A stretch of 22,870 nucleotides of DNA from NCBI GenBank assembly GCA_900551885.1, contig URXS01000024.1, positions 1-22,870 on the forward strand, written 5' to 3'. This document shows, in pieces, positions 21,583-22,870 of the stretch. Every line of letters begins with the position of its first letter. The first letter of the stretch is position 1. Source of the DNA: an uncultured Oscillibacter sp. GTDB taxonomy: Bacteria > Bacillota > Clostridia > Oscillospirales > Oscillospiraceae. Under the pieces are notes generated by a model. That model did no database searches, was not told the DNA's origin, and was given only the letters and a program-made list of their open reading frames with translations. A program made the translations under genes and the position numbers.

Positions 21583-22304
21583 GGCGTCACCTCCGGCAGG
21601 GGGATCTCCACGGCGATGTTCTCGCCGAATCGTTCGTAGCGCAGGGTAATAGAGGTGTCCGTCTCCTCCACCGGCACATAACGCAGTTGATAGTCGGTGC
21701 CGATGCTGCCATGGCCGCTGCCGCCTGACAGCCACTCCAGCGCCTCGCCCCGCTGGTCCTCGATCCACACGCCGGGCAGCAGGCGGTCGGATACTACGCC
21801 GCCGGGCAGACGGTCATAGGCGCACACAAACACCCCCACTGCCGGCACACCCTCCCGGGTCAACCGGGAGACCCCATAAACCCGCACAACGTCGCTGCCA
21901 ACGGGTATGCGGATATCCAGCCGTTCCTTGACCGCTGAGGAAATCTCCTCCGGTTCTAAGGGCGCCGTGCGAGCCCACACACTGTCCCAAAGATTGCCCA
22001 GAATGCCGATCCCCAGCACGGCCTGGATGCACAGCACTACGGTCAGCAGCACCACCGCCCGGCTCAGAAGGACAAAGCCCCAGCCAGTATACTGCTTGTT
22101 CAGCTCACGGCCCACCTCCTTGGGGTCCCCCATGGCGTCGAGGGTCCGCTCCTCCGCCAGCTCCGGAGAATAGCCCAGCTCCAGAAGGCCCTCCATGTGG
22201 TCTTCGATGTGGCCATCCAGCTCTGCCTGAATGGCCGCCCGCTCGTCACCGGTCACATGATGCAGGGCGGAGAGCACCGCTTGTATGTATGCTTTTCGGT
22301 CCAT
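21579..22304 (-). CDS. HAAS-domain (DUF1700-like) membrane protein
   Basis: 241 residues. The first 70 form a helical HAAS-type domain: D-R-K-A-Y-I-Q-A-V-L then ELDGHIEDHMEGLLELGYSP and DAMGDPKEVGRELN, the pattern seen in membrane proteins that partner PadR-type regulators and ABC genes in Firmicutes. A membrane segment follows at about 75-105 (GFVLLSRAVVLLTVVLCIQ), then an extracytoplasmic region of about 135 residues with no family I recognise. Start: ATG 22304 with AGGAGGT five bases upstream; the GTG at 22310 abuts that site. It lies 20 bases after the upstream gene and overlaps the next by four bases, so all three form one operon. HAAS proteins are thought to act in signalling; the signal here is unknown. 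Confidence 0.85.
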   Translation of the reverse strand: MDRKAYIQAVLSALHHVTGDERAAIQAELDGHIEDHMEGLLELGYSPELAEERTLDAMGDPKEVGRELNKQYTGWGFVLLSRAVVLLTVVLCIQAVLGIGILGNLWDSVWARTAPLEPEEISSAVKERLDIRIPVGSDVVRVYGVSRLTREGVPAVGVFVCAYDRLPGGVVSDRLLPGVWIEDQRGEALEWLSGGSGHGSIGTDYQLRYVPVEETDTSITLRYERFGENIAVEIPLPEVTP

Positions 22305-22324
22305 GGGCACCTCCTTCCTTTCGG

Positions 22325-22870
22325 CTACATGTACGACCAGTCGTATTGCAGGGACATAAATTCGCTCTTTCCTGTGGCTTCGACTCCCTCTCCGTAAGCA
22401 CGGTAGAAGACGTCGCAGAGCGTTTCTGCCTCAAACGTCCTCAGGAAAAAACGGTGCCCGTCCTCTGCCGTCTGGATCTCCGTCTCCAGAGTGTACTCCC
22501 AGGCACCCTCCCAATCCCGGACCGTCAGCTCCACAGTAGTCACCCGGGGGTCGTTGACACAGCCATACACCGCATAGGGATGACAATCCGGACTGGACTC
22601 CCAGGAATAATAGGCCGCATACACATCCACCGCCCCGCCGGTCCGCTCCACTGGCCAGGCAAAACCCGGCATCCAGCCTTCAAAAAGGCTCCAATGGCTC
22701 AACCCCATCAGCAGTACGTCTTCATTCTGCGAGGCCGTCAGAATTCCCACGCCGGATTCGGTCCTGTAGGGATCCTGAATGACAGCGTCCAGCTCCGTCC
22801 GCCCGGTGGCGAAGTACTGCTCCTGCCGCCGCAGGGCCCGGTCCGGCGTCAAGCGGTAAATATCCAGCCA
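22325..22870 (-). CDS. Extracytoplasmic protein, paralogue of the gene at 20896 (5' end cut by right edge)
   Basis: At least 181 residues, open to the window edge; the first visible residues are WLDIYRLTPDRALRRQ, so the true start and any membrane anchor lie outside. A TTG at 22852 is not supported as a start because the frame continues. The visible part resembles the downstream 228-residue protein: FEGWMPGFAW matches YGWMGGFGW, AVYGCVNDPRVTTVELTV matches CYYGRLDNPTIETVVVSV, and DGHRFF matches EGHRHF. The stop is at 22325, 20 bases before the HAAS gene start. Function unknown; the duplicate on either side of a HAAS protein suggests alternative partners of the same signalling unit. Confidence 0.78.
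   Translation of the reverse strand, partial: WLDIYRLTPDRALRRQEQYFATGRTELDAVIQDPYRTESGVGILTASQNEDVLLMGLSHWSLFEGWMPGFAWPVERTGGAVDVYAAYYSWESSPDCHPYAVYGCVNDPRVTTVELTVRDWEGAWEYTLETEIQTAEDGHRFFLRTFEAETLCDVFYRAYGEGVEATGKSEFMSLQYDWSYM

Overview
The window looks like chromosomal DNA of a GC-rich Clostridia-class Firmicute, probably an Oscillospiraceae gut anaerobe of the Flavonifractor/Pseudoflavonifractor type. The class rests on strong GGAGG ribosome binding sites, an S-box (SAM-I) riboswitch ahead of metK, an SLH-anchored surface protein, a MarR-linked heterodimeric ABC exporter and HAAS-type membrane proteins. The genus is inference only.

Layout. (1) 1-4627: a truncated LysR-type regulator gene points left. 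Back to back with it, a MarR regulator starts an operon with two ABC half-transporters. The pair shows the asymmetric motifs of a heterodimeric multidrug exporter, with one degenerate and one consensus ATP site. (2) 4628-6484: argH (argininosuccinate lyase) on the minus strand with its own promoter. Its terminator hairpin is nearly identical to the hairpin after the next gene, and a possible eroded SLH-gene 3' end lies beside it. (3) 6485-10822: one long minus-strand gene for a secreted, beta-helix-like surface protein with three C-terminal SLH domains. It has a good promoter, a GC-rich structured leader of about 180 nt, and an AT-rich upstream spacer. (4) 10823-12292: metK, controlled by a textbook SAM-I riboswitch and terminator. 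(5) 12352-13341: a divergent gene for a rhomboid-like membrane protein that lacks the recognisable catalytic Ser/His pair and carries a Cys/His-rich tail.

(6) 13355-20877 is the most unusual part. A tight four-gene plus-strand operon encodes a 1605-residue fusion protein (HD phosphohydrolase-like, long alpha-solenoid, NadD/PPAT-like nucleotidyltransferase, probable GNAT-like segment, phosphoribosyltransferase-like), a 95-residue membrane protein, a lactate/malate-dehydrogenase-like Rossmann protein with altered motifs, and a flavodoxin-fold protein with a four-Cys cluster. The mix suggests an uncharacterised nucleotide, cofactor or redox pathway. I cannot name its substrate from sequence.

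(7) 20896-22870: a minus-strand operon, cut by the right edge, with two diverged paralogues of an extracytoplasmic protein on either side of a HAAS-domain membrane protein. It converges on the operon of region 6 and shares a bidirectional terminator with it. I see no tRNA, rRNA, CRISPR array, transposase or phage gene.
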